Below are positions 23,299 through 34,826 of a stretch of DNA of 64,000 nt, piece by piece. A program made the position numbers and the translations under genes. The DNA comes from Oxytricha trifallax (taxonomy: Eukaryota; Ciliophora; Spirotrichea; Sporadotrichida; Oxytrichidae): assembly GCA_000711775.1 (NCBI GenBank), contig ARYC01019317.1:29783-93782 (forward strand). Direction: 5' to 3'. The notes beneath the pieces were generated by a model. It searched no databases, had not been told where the DNA came from, and saw only the letters and a program-made list of their open reading frames with translations. Position 1 is the first letter of the stretch; each line of letters begins with the position of its first letter.

Positions 23299-23982
23299 AT
23301 TTTTGAAAATATATTTTACATTATTCAAAACACCCTCTTAAACACTCTCTTTATTAAGTTGGTCACGCACATTTCTTTGCAATTTCACACTTTTCTATAT
23401 TTTATGTTTTATAATTTTAAAAACTTTACTATTTTCATTATCAAATCTTTTTTTTTCAAATTTTTCTTTCATGTCTTTTTATTCATTATTTATTATTTTA
23501 ATTCTTAATTTTTTTTATTATTTACATTTTTTTATTTGCAGCTATATTATTTTATTGTAAAAATTAGTCTGACGAAATATATTTACAATTTTATATATAT
23601 TAATATTAAGAATATGTTTTAGTTATTAATGAACATATTATTTTATTTAAAAAATATATTATTAAAGACTTTATTTAATTGCTTTTTGTACAAATTCTAT
23701 ATTTATTTATTTTATCGTCTATCATTTCCTAATATTTTAAAATCTTTAATTTTTTTAAATTTTAATTTTTAATTAACTCCAAGCATTTGATGAAATTATT
23801 TAAATCGCTTTTATACTTTTTAAGTATTTTTCTTAATTCTTTTTTTTGTTTTGAATCACTTATTATATATTTCAAAAATTTTAACAAATTAGATATTGTG
23901 GCTTATCTAAATACATTATCTTCAAAATTATAATTGTTAAATGCATTATATGTTATCATTTTATATTATATAATATTGTACA
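23299..23982. other. AT-rich non-coding stretch
   Basis: Strongly T-rich on the plus strand. A 71-codon frame at 23293-23508 is low-complexity (Phe, Ile, Leu) and is not credible as a gene. Confidence 0.5.
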
Positions 23983-24334
23983 AATACATTCGAAATTGCG
24001 AAATTATATAAATTTAAACTTCTAATTAATCAGAATTTTGGCAGTTAAATTTATCAATTTAAAAACGGTTTTAGGCTCATCTGATTAGAGAATTCATAAT
24101 TAGCTGGACTTTATTATTGGTGGTACTCTTTTATCTCATTCCTAGAGCGAGATAACTTCACTTTAATTAGAGACCTCTAAATTCATTAGATAAAACCCCT
24201 ATATTAGGAATGAGATAAAAGAGTACCACCAATAATAAAGTCCAGCTAATTATGAATTCTCTAATCAGATAAGCCTAAAACCGTTTTTAAATTAGAAGTT
24301 TACATTTATATAATTTCGCAATTTCGAATGTATT
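23983..24334. repeat. Foldback element with AATACATTCGA ends
   Basis: The two halves are inverted copies: AATACATTCGAAATTGCG...GGACTTTATTATTGGTGGTA on the left and the complement on the right, with a short insertion in the left arm and a loop of about 75 bp. The RNA or single strand would form a long hairpin. Related ends occur at 31246-31653 and 36838-36906. Confidence 0.8.
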
Positions 24335-24649
24335 ACTACAACAATAAAGAAAATTTGAAGAATTCAGGTTTATTTTTATTTTTACAATGAGTATTCCAAG
24401 ATTAAAGTTCTTCTTTTTTAATTATATTTAAATTACTATGCTATAGATTTTGTTTGACAAAAAACTATATATTTATAAAAATATGTTATATATTCAATGC
24501 TCCCAAATTAAAAAATCAATCTTAATAAAGTGAGAATCAAATAATTAGCTATCACCCCTTAGTTTTAAATGAAAAACAATAAGGCATCTTAGGAAAGGAA
24601 ATCTAATAAATTAATAATATCTAAGAACCATTTATTTAGCACTAATATT

Positions 24650-25340
24650 AATGGGTAAAATTAGTCAAAAACCAGATATTACAATATCAAGTTTTAGATA
24701 AACATGTTTTCTCTTTAAACGGACTAGTAAATAGATGTAATAAAGGCGAATCCTATATAAAAATTTAAAATCTGAGTAATGAATATTATGAAGAATACAT
24801 GGATGAATCTTATAGAGAATTCTTTAGTGAAGTAGCTTAATTAGAAATTAAAAGATAGCGGATAGATGCTATGAATATTTCAATATAATTCTAGGACGTA
24901 TTTACTATTATTGTGATAAATACAATTTAATAGGAAACTTTATAAGTGATTTAAACTTACTAATTCAAATAATCATTTAAGGTTAAGACACTTAGTTTTA
25001 AATTAACTTTCAATAAATACTATCAGCAAGGCTTAGTAGCTATAACAAGATTGAAACCTGATAATCAAGTATTTAGGTATTTATTTTTTTCATTAAATTC
25101 ATTTGATTTTAGTTGTTTTTTAATGCCATTATTCCAGCACATTGATGATGATTGAACCCAACTCTTTCATTATGAGATTTATCAAACAAACAGATAAAAT
25201 AATACTTAAAAACAATTGTGCAAAATGTGGAGTCTTAATAATTGTAATAGTTCATGACCAAATTAGAATAAAACTCAAATTGAAAAATAATGCTCCTCCT
25301 AAAATATCTCAAATCAAGAAAAATGATTTATTTAATTTAT
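24650..25340 (+). CDS. Unrecognised gene or gene segment
   Basis: A Gln-rich frame with TAA and TAG as Gln reads through from about 24650 to 25076 (for example KGESYIKIQNLSNEYYEEYM and LVAITRLKPDNQVF). It reaches a good 36-nt intron (GTATTT...TTTTAG, 25077-25112). After the intron the spliced frame stops at TGA 25153. A second frame that starts upstream of 25142 continues to 25340 with a CAKCG motif and a Lys-rich tail, so a frameshift or another splice is likely. No start codon is certain and no family is recognised. It could be a macronucleus-destined segment or a transposon relic. Confidence 0.4.
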
Positions 25341-26366
25341 AATATCCAGAATTTAAGAATAATACTCCTTTTCAAAAAAAAGATAATTTAATTAGATTAA
25401 TTATATATATAATAATAAAATATTTATTATCATAAAAAAGATTAAAGATAGGAAGGAGTGTCAACAATAGAGGGAAGAAGATAATTATGGAAACAATAAA
25501 GAAGGGAAAAAGATAAAGAGTATGTGAACATAGAATAGAATGTTCAATTAAATGATTTAATCCTAATACAATGTTAATTATCACTATCATATTATTAGTC
25601 TATGATAGGAATTAACTATTTTAATTATTATAATAAGCATCACTTTGAAATAATTTTCTAATCTATTGTAGACTCTCTCTGTTTAGCCAACATCATTATA
25701 AATATTTAACCCTTTATTTGAGTATATATCAAATTTGTAAATATATTTTTCTTGTGAATATTAATTCTTATCCTTTCAGTTATCGTAATTTTAATTTAAA
25801 TTAATTTGTCTATATATTATTGAGAAGTTAATTATTTTAAATGAATAATATTTTATTTTATTTAAAGATCTATATTTATAATTAGATTTATTTTTAATTG
25901 ATTTATCACTCACAAATATTGCTGAAAATAAAATTTAATTTTGTCTCTATTCAATTTTCAATAATATTAATCTGTATCTTAAAGATATTTCAGTGATTAA
26001 ATTCATAATTTGTTGGTTTTTTATAAGTCTAAGTCTTTCTATCCTTTTTATGTTTCTACATCAAATCAAATTTAATATTATAAAAATATATTGAAACGAA
26101 AAGGCATACATGATAATTAAAGCACACATCAATTAAATGCAAATTATTTCTATAATATTACTATTTAAAATCTAATAAGTAATTAGACTTTGTTTGAGAC
26201 GTTATTTACTAAATAATAGTAGAAGCGATAGTTATATTATTCAAAATTCAATATAATTAGTATTTGACTTAAATTTTACTATTGCGAAAGTGGAAACTCC
26301 CTGGAATTCTTACTTCAAGTTAAAATAAGGAGTCGCCAAAATAGTGGCAGTTAGGATTTCACTTAC
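25341..26366. other. AT-rich non-coding stretch
   Basis: No gene or repeat was recognised. A 72-codon minus-strand frame at 25372-25590 is low-complexity and hydrophobic. Confidence 0.5.
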
Positions 26367-27242
26367 CTCAAGTTTCTTGCATCTTCAGCATTCTTATAGT
26401 AGTTGAGCTCTTTGAGGTGGTAGTAGTTGTAGTTATCGTATCCACTACAAGTAGGAAAATTAACATAATTAGACTAAAAGATACGTTAATAAAGCTGATG
26501 TTAAAAATTTATATGTTTTTAGAGTTAATAATCTCCATTTTTACACATAGATTATAAATTTCTAATTAAAAATTAAAATTGAATTTTAATAGATAGATAG
26601 ATAATAACTTAAGGTAAAATAAAATATCAAAATACACTGTTGAGATATAGTTTGCGAAATTTAAATCCTTACAATTATCCTTCATTTTTATTTACTTTAC
26701 TGTCCTTCCTCTTTCAATCAAGTTTTGCTTCTGTACTCCTACTTCAATCTTATTTGTTGTCTCCACCGCTGAGATGTTGGTCGCCTATTTTGAAGTTGTG
26801 TCCTGGATGAGTCTTGGTTTGATTGTTCCACTTCCAATACTCTCGTCGTTGTTCCTTTTCTAAAAGAGAATAGGTAATCCTCGACTTCTACTAGGTTCCC
26901 TTCTATTTCGCTGAAGTTCCCTTCATTTTTACCTTGTAGAGTTCTATATGAGATTAGCCTGCGTTATTTAAGACTAGTTCATTCCATGTGTCCATTTACG
27001 TATTGAAGTAAGTTTACTGCGATCTGTTCTCTTCTTTTTGCCATAGTGTTTCATTTCTCTTTTTTGTGATCTGCTCCAAGTCTTTCCCCTGAATAGTTAC
27101 GCCTGATTTCCCAATCTCCATTCTCATAGAGCCAACCACCAGATTGAATAATAGATAGTATCTCTACATCTTTATCCAGTCTTATGAAAATATTTGGAGT
27201 ATTGACTCTCCTGAATTCTAATATTAGAATATTAATTCTCAA
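26367..27242 (-). pseudogene. Unrecognised coding-like tract
   Basis: Two parts look coding on the minus strand. From 27242 to about 26718 a frame reads SGGWLYENGDWEIRRNYSG and later NFSEIEGNLVEVEDYLFSF, broken by two TGA codons near 27060 and 26990. From 26452 to 26367 an exon-like piece reads YDNYNYYHLKELNYYKNAED and ends at a consensus GTAAGT donor. About 250 bp of AT-rich DNA lie between them. I do not recognise the protein. Interrupted coding sequence of this kind fits either a decayed gene or segments separated by internal eliminated sequences. Confidence 0.35.
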
Positions 27243-29559
27243 TCGATTTATGATTTTGAATAAGTGGAGTTAATTAATCATAAATAAATGAATTTAAAAG
27301 ATCAGACTTTATTGTTTCTCTTTAAAATATAATTAATATTAATAATTTTACTTTAATCTTTTAAAAATTTTACTTCATCAACTACATCTTAATCTTCTAC
27401 TCTAACCTAAACATGATTGATAATTGATATCTTGAACACGAAACCTCACTGCACATTTCTAGTAATACTTATTTAAAAACTAGATATAAAATTAAATTTA
27501 TTTTTAATAATTTTACTGCTAGTGTAGTAAATTAAATAATGATGAATAAAATTATTTCGATAAGAAAAGGACAGAGAAAATTGGATTGATGTAGGAATGC
27601 TTATTTCGGTAGAAAATTAATTAATAAATTCTCAGAAAAAAGCAATAACAGATGAAATTAGCAGTAGCTGAATTAAGTGAGTAAACATTACAATAAATAA
27701 AGTATATATTTTTCTAAATAATATAAAATTGGGATTTGATCCTCAATCTAATTAAATTAAATTTTTAATTGAGATTGTATTAATTTGTTATTTCATTATA
27801 GTAGATTAGTTGAAAATATTTGACTCTTCGTTGGCTTAGAGATTTTAAATTATGTGATTACAGTTGGGTCAGCATATTCTTTATCATTAAATGATTTGCT
27901 TTATTAAACTATTTTGTTATAATAAAAATTGGTAAAAGCCACTTTAAAAACAAATACTTTGATAATGAACTAAACGAATTAAACCCAAAAGTTAAATAGA
28001 TTTTATAAACTGACAGTTAGATTTATAAAATATAAAATTATCAATTTAAAATCAGAAGTATAAATGTAGATCTGTTTAGAAATGATTTAATTGAATTATT
28101 TTAATTATAAGCTAGTTATGCCAAGGAAAATAATTTGAGTTATGTTTTTAAATTTCTCAAGCTTCAATTTTAGCTTTCTAATCTATTGTATAAAAATTGA
28201 TTTTAAATATTTCTGAACATTATTATTTCTATGGATTCAAGTGAATGCATTGTGAGATATTTTTTATTCACAATTTTCTTATTTTGTTTAAAAAAATAGC
28301 TTTTTGTGATCATTCTACTATCCTCGCAATTTAATAACTATCTTACTTATTGTAAATTACATTATAAATTGTTGGAATGTCCTATAATACAGAAAGTTAA
28401 GTTTTAATTCGTAATTATTCAAAATAATTTAAATTCATTTATTTTGGAATTGAAATAGTTAATGACTAAATACCTACTTTTAAATTTACTTATCATTCAA
28501 GTTAACTAGTTGCCTTCTTCATTAGGAATCCCTTAGCATGTTTATGACTAGTAAGAAGTGCTATCTATAATAAATTCAACAATATAATTAAATAAATTAA
28601 TTTTGTAAATACTTTTTCTAAATACTTAAAACTAACTAACTAATCTTGTATTTTCATGAAATTTGGCAAATAAATATACTCATATTTACAATAATACAAA
28701 ATTCTTATTTAAACTGTAGATTTCCATCAGGAAAGTAATTGAAAATTCTAGTAAATAGAAATAAATTTGATAAAACTTACCAAGTAAATGAGTTTTAAAA
28801 TTTTAATCTCACTTTTATTAATTAATGCTTAATATCAAAGCATAAATAGATTAACAATTAAACAAAAAGAGTTATGTTTCTAATTAATTAATATAATATT
28901 ATCAATTAAATTATATGTTTAGGTATTCTTTTTAAAAATTACATTTATATGAGTTAAATTTCACATATCAGTGAAGACTCTAAACTCCGCAAATGTAAGT
29001 GAAGATAAAATAATAATAGAATAAGTTATTTATAATAATTGTGATAATTTTTATAGAAACGATATATATTTATTAAAAGTATTTTATTCTGAGTAACCGG
29101 ATAGTTATGCGGTTTGTTTACAAAAGTTGAGGAACATACATATTCGAGATATTTTTGAAAATAAAGTTTAGAAAAAATTTATTTTAAAAAAAATTATATA
29201 TAAACCGCACAGCTGTGCGGTTTCAAAGATATGTAAACTAAAAAGCATTGATTTTATTGGTAATATTTATAAATCTAATATAGTAATTATAAAATCATAA
29301 AATTTATAATTTAGACTTACTTTATTTATTTTGTATTTGCTTTTTTTAATGTGATACGTTGCTTCATTCAATACTTAAATAGTTTGATTTTAATTTAACA
29401 TTCTTGTGATAAAATTTATTAGCCTTATTTTAGATAAGCATTTAAATTAATCGAGTCATGACTGTTACTATCTTATTGTTTTTAATTGTAATTTTTGAGG
29501 AAAGTTTTAGTTTAAGGAAAGTCAAATTTTCTTAAGATTCACTGCTTTAAGGGCATTTT
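27243..29559. other. AT-rich non-coding stretch
   Basis: No gene was seen. It includes the perfect GC-rich palindrome listed at 29202-29223. Confidence 0.5.
29202..29223. repeat. Perfect 22-bp palindrome
   Basis: AAACCGCACAG followed directly by its reverse complement. A partial copy (TATGCGGTTTG) lies about 95 bp upstream. It stands out because the surrounding DNA is nearly all A and T. Confidence 0.7.
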
Positions 29560-30860
29560 TAAAGTTGCCTGAAAGCATGATTAAGCCCAAGAATAGTCTA
29601 ACTTTGACATTTCAATCCCTAATTATTTTAAAAAATTCCACCTGATCCTATTTCTGAGCTCTAAAATTAATATTTCGATTTATGTAAGAAAATCATTTCT
29701 CAAAAGGCGCAAGATCGAATTAGTAAGGCCCTTAATACATAATAGGAACTTATAAAAGTCGAAATTTTCTCGTGACATATAAGCTTCTATGATAAGTTGC
29801 ATTGTCTAACAGAAATATGGTGTCTTTTCTCCAGTTAGGTTTTTCAAAGTCAAGTTGCTAGATGAGATTGAGCAAAGGTTATAGAAAGTTTCACTGTTTG
29901 TCCTTCCAACATTTAATTAAAATTAAAAGGTGTTATCACTTCCAACAGCAGCTATAATGTTGACTCCATACATCCCAACTAGCCTATCCGAATAATTTCT
30001 CTAATTTTTCTAGCTCCAGCTTTTGTATTAGTATGACTATTACTAAAAACTGCTCTCGTCAATGTTGATGATTGTTTTCTTCAATGTGAGTTGCTCAATG
30101 TAGAATTTAGCTGCTATTTGCCTCTAAAGTAAACAATCTGAAGAGTTGGTCCTGGTATCAATTAAGTAAACCTTTTTGAATGGGAAACCAATATTTTTTT
30201 TTAACGATGCTTTTTATTTTTGAATAAAACAATCATAAATTGAGCTGCTCATGGATTACACTTTGAAGCTATGAAATAGATCTCAACTACTCTCCAGAAG
30301 AGCTTATTTTTTCTAAAATATTTTTTATACATGAGATCAGGCCTGAATCATTTATCTGAGAAGTTTTAATGATGTTCTAATTACAATTTTCATCAATTGA
30401 TAAACATTTTTCCAATTTATATAAAGTCATCTTGAGCCTTTGGATTAAGTATGATTTCTTACACCCATTTTTACTAAAAAGAGTTTAAGCTTTATTCTTT
30501 TCTTTTATCTATTTATTATTATTTATATTCCTATCACTTTTCAACTTGAATTTCTAAAAGTTAATATTAGTATTAGTTAAAATAAGGAAACTTACTTACA
30601 AATTAAGATTGATTTCTTAAGTAAGCCTCAAAATTCTTTAGATTCGCTTCACTGTATCTCATTTTTGATAAGCTATTCAACTGTTGGATTTCAGTTAAAA
30701 TTTGGCCTTCATTAAAGCTTAATCTTTCAACTTATTCTTTCAAGATTTGAATTTCATTTAGAGAGAGGACTCCGACAAGACCTCTTTAACTTTAATTTTA
30801 ACTCACTACTCTTCTTGGAACAAAAATCATAGTCGTGTACTGCTAACCATCAATTAAGTT
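29560..30860 (-). pseudogene. DD34E transposase, decayed, large-element family
   Basis: The minus strand reads IINIDESSF (first Asp), NVGRTNSETFYNL, NWRKDTIFLLDNATYHRS (second Asp) and GPYQFDLAPFE (Glu). The intact transposase at 57636-59268 has IINIDES, NRGRTNQHSF, EWRKNTVIMIDNAPYHRS and GPYHYRLAPAE at the same places, so the two are clearly related. A frame change near 29870 separates the first Asp block from the second. The N-terminal part (about 30860-30600) is readable only in pieces such as VLSLNEIQILKEQVERLSF. Confidence 0.7.
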
Positions 30861-31245
30861 GACACAAGACTCTTCAAGCTATTAGATTGAACTTCTTTTT
30901 ACTGAGTAAATTAGTATTTAATTTGGGTTTGTAGCTATTTATGAATGAGCTGTGTCGATTAAGATAAGGGATTAAAATCCTCATCTGTAGTTTATCGTAA
31001 ATCTTGAAATTATGAGCTGGAATCTTCTTGATCATCACTAGCATCACGACCAGAATATTTTTTGAAATAATTTCTTATATCGTTTTATTCCATCAAAGAT
31101 TTCTTTTTCTGTTCCATATAATTTGTAAGAGTTATTTAATTTTATTTAAAAATCTTTCTTCTAAAGAGTTTTCCTTATTGACTAAAAATTCTTACATTTT
31201 TTCCAAAATTATAATTTTGTTAAAAGTTTTATTATTAATTAATGG

Positions 31246-31653
31246 AGGAATACATTCGATATGGGAAAATGAATTAAAATTAAAATTAATTAATTAATAA
31301 TTACCTTCAGTTATAATTTTGAAAAATGTCTCCTAACCTTGACAATATTATACTCTCTGGATGGCGCATTAAAATTAAGACGGTGGTTGTTATTGCTAAA
31401 ATGATTTTATCTCTTCTCCGAAGCGAGAAAAACCCCTTTTACTATTTATGGGAGTTAGCTCAAAATCAAAATATCTCGCTTCCTCGGATAATTCACGAAT
31501 ATTGCCTATAGTAAAGTCCAGCAAAAATTCCGGGATCAACCGTAGAATCAAGCAAGATTTGAATTTTGAGCTCCTTTGGATTTGATTACTCCCATGATTT
31601 TAATATTTAATTAATTTAAATTTTAATTCATTTTCCCAAATCGAATTTATTCC
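31246..31653. repeat. Foldback element with GAATACATTCGA ends
   Basis: Arms of about 55 bp (31246-31300 and 31598-31653) are inverted copies, starting AGGAATACATTCGATATGGG. The interior shares short stretches with the foldback at 23983-24334, such as the AAAGTCCAGC and GCGAGA-rich parts. It lies between the divergent transposase and coiled-coil pseudogenes and is probably a later insertion. Confidence 0.7.
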
Positions 31654-31746
31654 TACAATAATATATTTTGCCTTAGATAAAATCTCTATTTCAAACAAGC
31701 CAACAATATTATAAAATGGAAATGACCAATTAACTCCAACACATTC

Positions 31747-32530
31747 ATGTCAACTAAGTTTGAGAGAAAATAGGCTCAAAAAAAGAATTATATGACTTCC
31801 TATGCCAAGAGTGTGGGTCTTACTTTCCCAAAGTCAATTGCACAAACATATACTTTTTCAGGAATATACTGATTGGTGAGAAAGAGGTAAACCTTAACAT
31901 TTTAAATCTTTTAGTACTTGAAAAGATATGATGTGGTGGTTGCAGCAGTGCCTCATATTGAAGGGCTAACCGGGAAAATTTCCTTGAGCACCCTGTAAAA
32001 ACCAAGCTTGCTTTAATACTTGCCAGATCAAGTAGACTGGCTACATCTTGATAAAAAATGGATAACTAATGTCCTGCTGTCACTCGATACTTAAGGCATA
32101 AACAAAATGATCCTGAAAGCTTAATATAAAGAAAACAGCTACTCGATTAATCATAAAACTCATTAGTGCACATGAAGCCCGAGTTCATTTTAGCCTTAAA
32201 TGGCTCTCTAAACTATAGTGGTAAGATTATAATGGCAACATATTTCTGTAGTGCGTAATGGGAGATCGGCCTTTTTGATAAAGTAAAGCACAAAAAGAAA
32301 AGTCAGATAGCCTATTCAAGAAGAGGAAAAGGTTCAAGAGGCTAACAGCCATCCTTCAAAGAGAAAGTTTATAGACTAAAACAAAAGGGTCAGAGATGAA
32401 AAGGGCATGATGAAGAACTAAATTGACGACTTGCTCAACTATAAATCGCTTGTATTACAACTTCAAGAGTAGGGAGTTATTGATGGTGAAGGCAAGGTCC
32501 AAGGGATGGACCTTGCTTATTAGAATACAA
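31747..32530 (+). pseudogene. Basic coiled-coil protein, decayed copy
   Basis: Reads from ATG 31747. KKELYDFLCQE and NIYFFRNIL, a 28-nt intron (GTAAAC...TTTTAG, about 31871-31898), then AAVPHIEGLT and DWLHLDKKW follow the 56639-57444 protein block by block (KKELYNFLTQD, NIYFFKSII, intron, SAVPHIEGLT, DWVHLDRQW). A second intron near 32223-32253 is also conserved, after MKPEF...LNYS. A basic SKRKF...RVRDE region and a coiled coil end the frame. A run of seven A (31778-31784) shifts the frame, and a second shift lies near 32165. The product is therefore not made as read. Confidence 0.7.
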
Positions 32531-33372
32531 ACTTTATGATCTGAAAGTTTTAATTCCTTTTAATTTCACTAATAATGCTTAATAAAATCATTATTAATTA
32601 TAAACTTAAAATGTAATAAGTTTTACTTTAAAAATTAAAGTCTTTATTAAATACATATTTATTTGAATGTGCCAGTCTCAAACAATGATGTTTTAAAAAA
32701 TTTTAAGGAGAGTTAATTTAGATGATATAGTTGTATTAGTTTTGTCAATATAGTAAAGCATGTTTGATTGGAAAAAAGTTTCGAGATAAAATTACGCTCT
32801 AGATATAAGATTGACTTAATAATAAGACTTTGTAAGAGTTTGTAACAATATTTACAACAAACTTTTTTACTATCTCTGAAAAATAAGGCAATAAAACTTC
32901 AATCTTAGTTTGTAAGAGTTTCTCAATTTCCATGGTTAAAATCCTCAAGTTTTAGTATAAGTTTATAAATAATTATGACTAAATGAGATTTAATTATTAT
33001 TTAAACTATTTGTGATACTATGTATGAATTTGTAAGATTTTTAAAAATAAATATAAGACTTAATTATACTTTGTAAGTTTTTTTAACTATTGAAACAAAT
33101 TTAGTAATTTGAGTGTAAATTTAAAACAATTATGATTAAACAAAAAATTAATAAAATTGATGCTATTTATAAATACAGAATTTTTATCTAAAGCTCAATT
33201 GGTCCCATTAATATACTCATTAATATAAACTGTAACTACTATCAAGCTTCCTATTTTAGTATTCTAGTTGAGTATAAAAGCTTGCTGATAATAAGCTAAA
33301 TTAAGAATTAAATTGAGCAAATAATTAAGTTCATAAAAGTTAAAGTAAGATTAAGTCAGCAAATATTCTGAT
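32531..33372. other. AT-rich spacer
   Basis: Several imperfect copies of TTTGTAAGAGTTT occur between about 32830 and 33080. No gene was seen. Confidence 0.45.
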
Positions 33373-34740
33373 ATGAGTTACTAAACACCTAAGAAAATCA
33401 AAGAGTCCCAAAAAACTAAGTAGAATTGAGATATTGAACAAGAAGAAAACAAAGCTAAAATATTTGAGTATTTAAAAAAGCAAGGAATTTTGGGGAACAA
33501 GTCTTACAAAGATGAGAGAATTGAATTATAGAAGAAATTCGGAGATGAAATGGTAGAGCAGCATAAGGTCTGGCTTGTCTAGACTTTAAATGCTAGAAAG
33601 AGTGAGGCTAAATCTAGTGCTCTAGCCAAAATAAGCTCTTAAATCAAGCAAGAATCTAACTAAATAAAGGAAGTAAAAATGAGTGAAGATTAAAACTATG
33701 AATAAAGTATGGAAAATAGCAATGAGGAATCCCTCATCAGCAAGATTAAAAGCCCAAATACACTATAATTTGAGCTTGAGTCATTAAATTCATCGCTTAA
33801 TAAAGACAGAAACGGAAGATTGCGAGACATTCTAAGACGCTTCATATCTAAATGAAGAGAAAATTGAATAAATTATTTCTGACAACTTAAAATAATTAGC
33901 AAATAATTAAATGAAGAATAAGTATGATGATATTTTCAGAAAAGTACCAGAATTACTTGAAAGTAAAATATTCTAAAATCTGAACACTCAAATTAATTAA
34001 GTTATTGATAATGTAGATTCCCTCTAGTAATAATACAAAACCTTAAACCTTTCTGATATTTAAAAAACTTCAGAAGAAGGCATAGAGTAAATCTAAATAG
34101 AATTTAAAAGCTTTGCTGATGATATAAAAAAGCAGCCCCCAACATTAGGAGTCGCACCGCAATAGGCCCAGCTAATCATGTAAGAATTTTCTAAGAATAA
34201 AATCAAAAATTAATAAAACAAATTGAAAAGGCTTCAAATAACTTGCCTTTATTGTAAGAAAGATATTAAGAATTTGTTCCTGTGATAACAGAGCAACTCT
34301 AATCTAAGGATGCTCAGATTAATTAAATTCAAAAAAATCCAAAAATTTTAATAGATTAAGTCAACAAAACTATCACAGAATTGAAAAAGTTAACAAATGA
34401 AAATTTATAAGGGTTAAGTATGAATATTAAACAACTAGATCAAAATATTTAAAGAATTGAAAAAGAAGAATAAAAAAATAAAAAAGGATCAGACTTCTAA
34501 AATTAGCAACAATAATTAGAGTAAAATTAAACTATTGCAAAAGATGCCAACATATTGCAAGCAAAGCACTAACTGAGTTCACCACAATAATTAGCATAAA
34601 TTATAGCGAGACTCAACAAAGGTGACGAATCTGTGAGATTCATCTTGTTAGAGAACAAACTTCATTTATTTGATAAAAATTCCTAAAAAATATTCGAAAT
34701 TTAGGACTTAAAATACTTTCTCACTTATTCATATATTATA
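33373..34740 (+). pseudogene. Gln-rich coiled-coil protein, frameshifted
   Basis: From ATG 33373 the frame reads MSYQTPKKIKESQKTKQN and hits a TGA. It then continues for about 140 codons (for example FEYLKKQGILGNKSYKDERI) to a TGA near 33854. Two further shifts (near 33820 and 34210) let a charged, Gln-rich, heptad-like sequence run on to about 34740. Together about 450 codons look like one coiled-coil protein. I do not recognise a family, and nothing in the intact large element matches it. It ends about 70 bp before the telomere-like block at 34809. Confidence 0.5.
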
Positions 34741-34808
34741 TAACTTGATTACTTACTTTAATTTACTTACTTTTTTAATCCTCAAATGCTATTCAAAAAA
34801 TTTCTCAT

Positions 34809-34823
34809 GGGGTTTCGGGGTTT
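34809..34823. repeat. Degenerate telomere-like block
   Basis: GGGGTTTCGGGGTTT, one T to C and one missing T away from G4T4G4T3. Its orientation matches the right ends of the telomere-bearing elements in this window, so it is the likely right terminus of the decayed element to its left. Confidence 0.55.
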
Positions 34824-34826
34824 AAT

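Larger units (their letters stand above)
29560..34826. mobile_element. Decayed relative of the large SecA-helicase element
   Basis: A transposase on the minus strand and a basic coiled-coil gene on the plus strand diverge from each other, as at 56639-59268, and each resembles its counterpart there. A coiled-coil Gln-rich gene follows on +. A degenerate telomere-like block (GGGGTTTCGGGGTTT, 34809-34823) in the right-end orientation closes the region. No left terminus was found, so the left limit is only that of the transposase. A foldback element has inserted between the two divergent genes. All genes carry stops or shifts. Confidence 0.6.

Noticed and set aside
23293-23508. Phe/Ile-rich 71-codon frame
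   Set aside because: It is a translation of a T-rich tract and has no protein-like composition.
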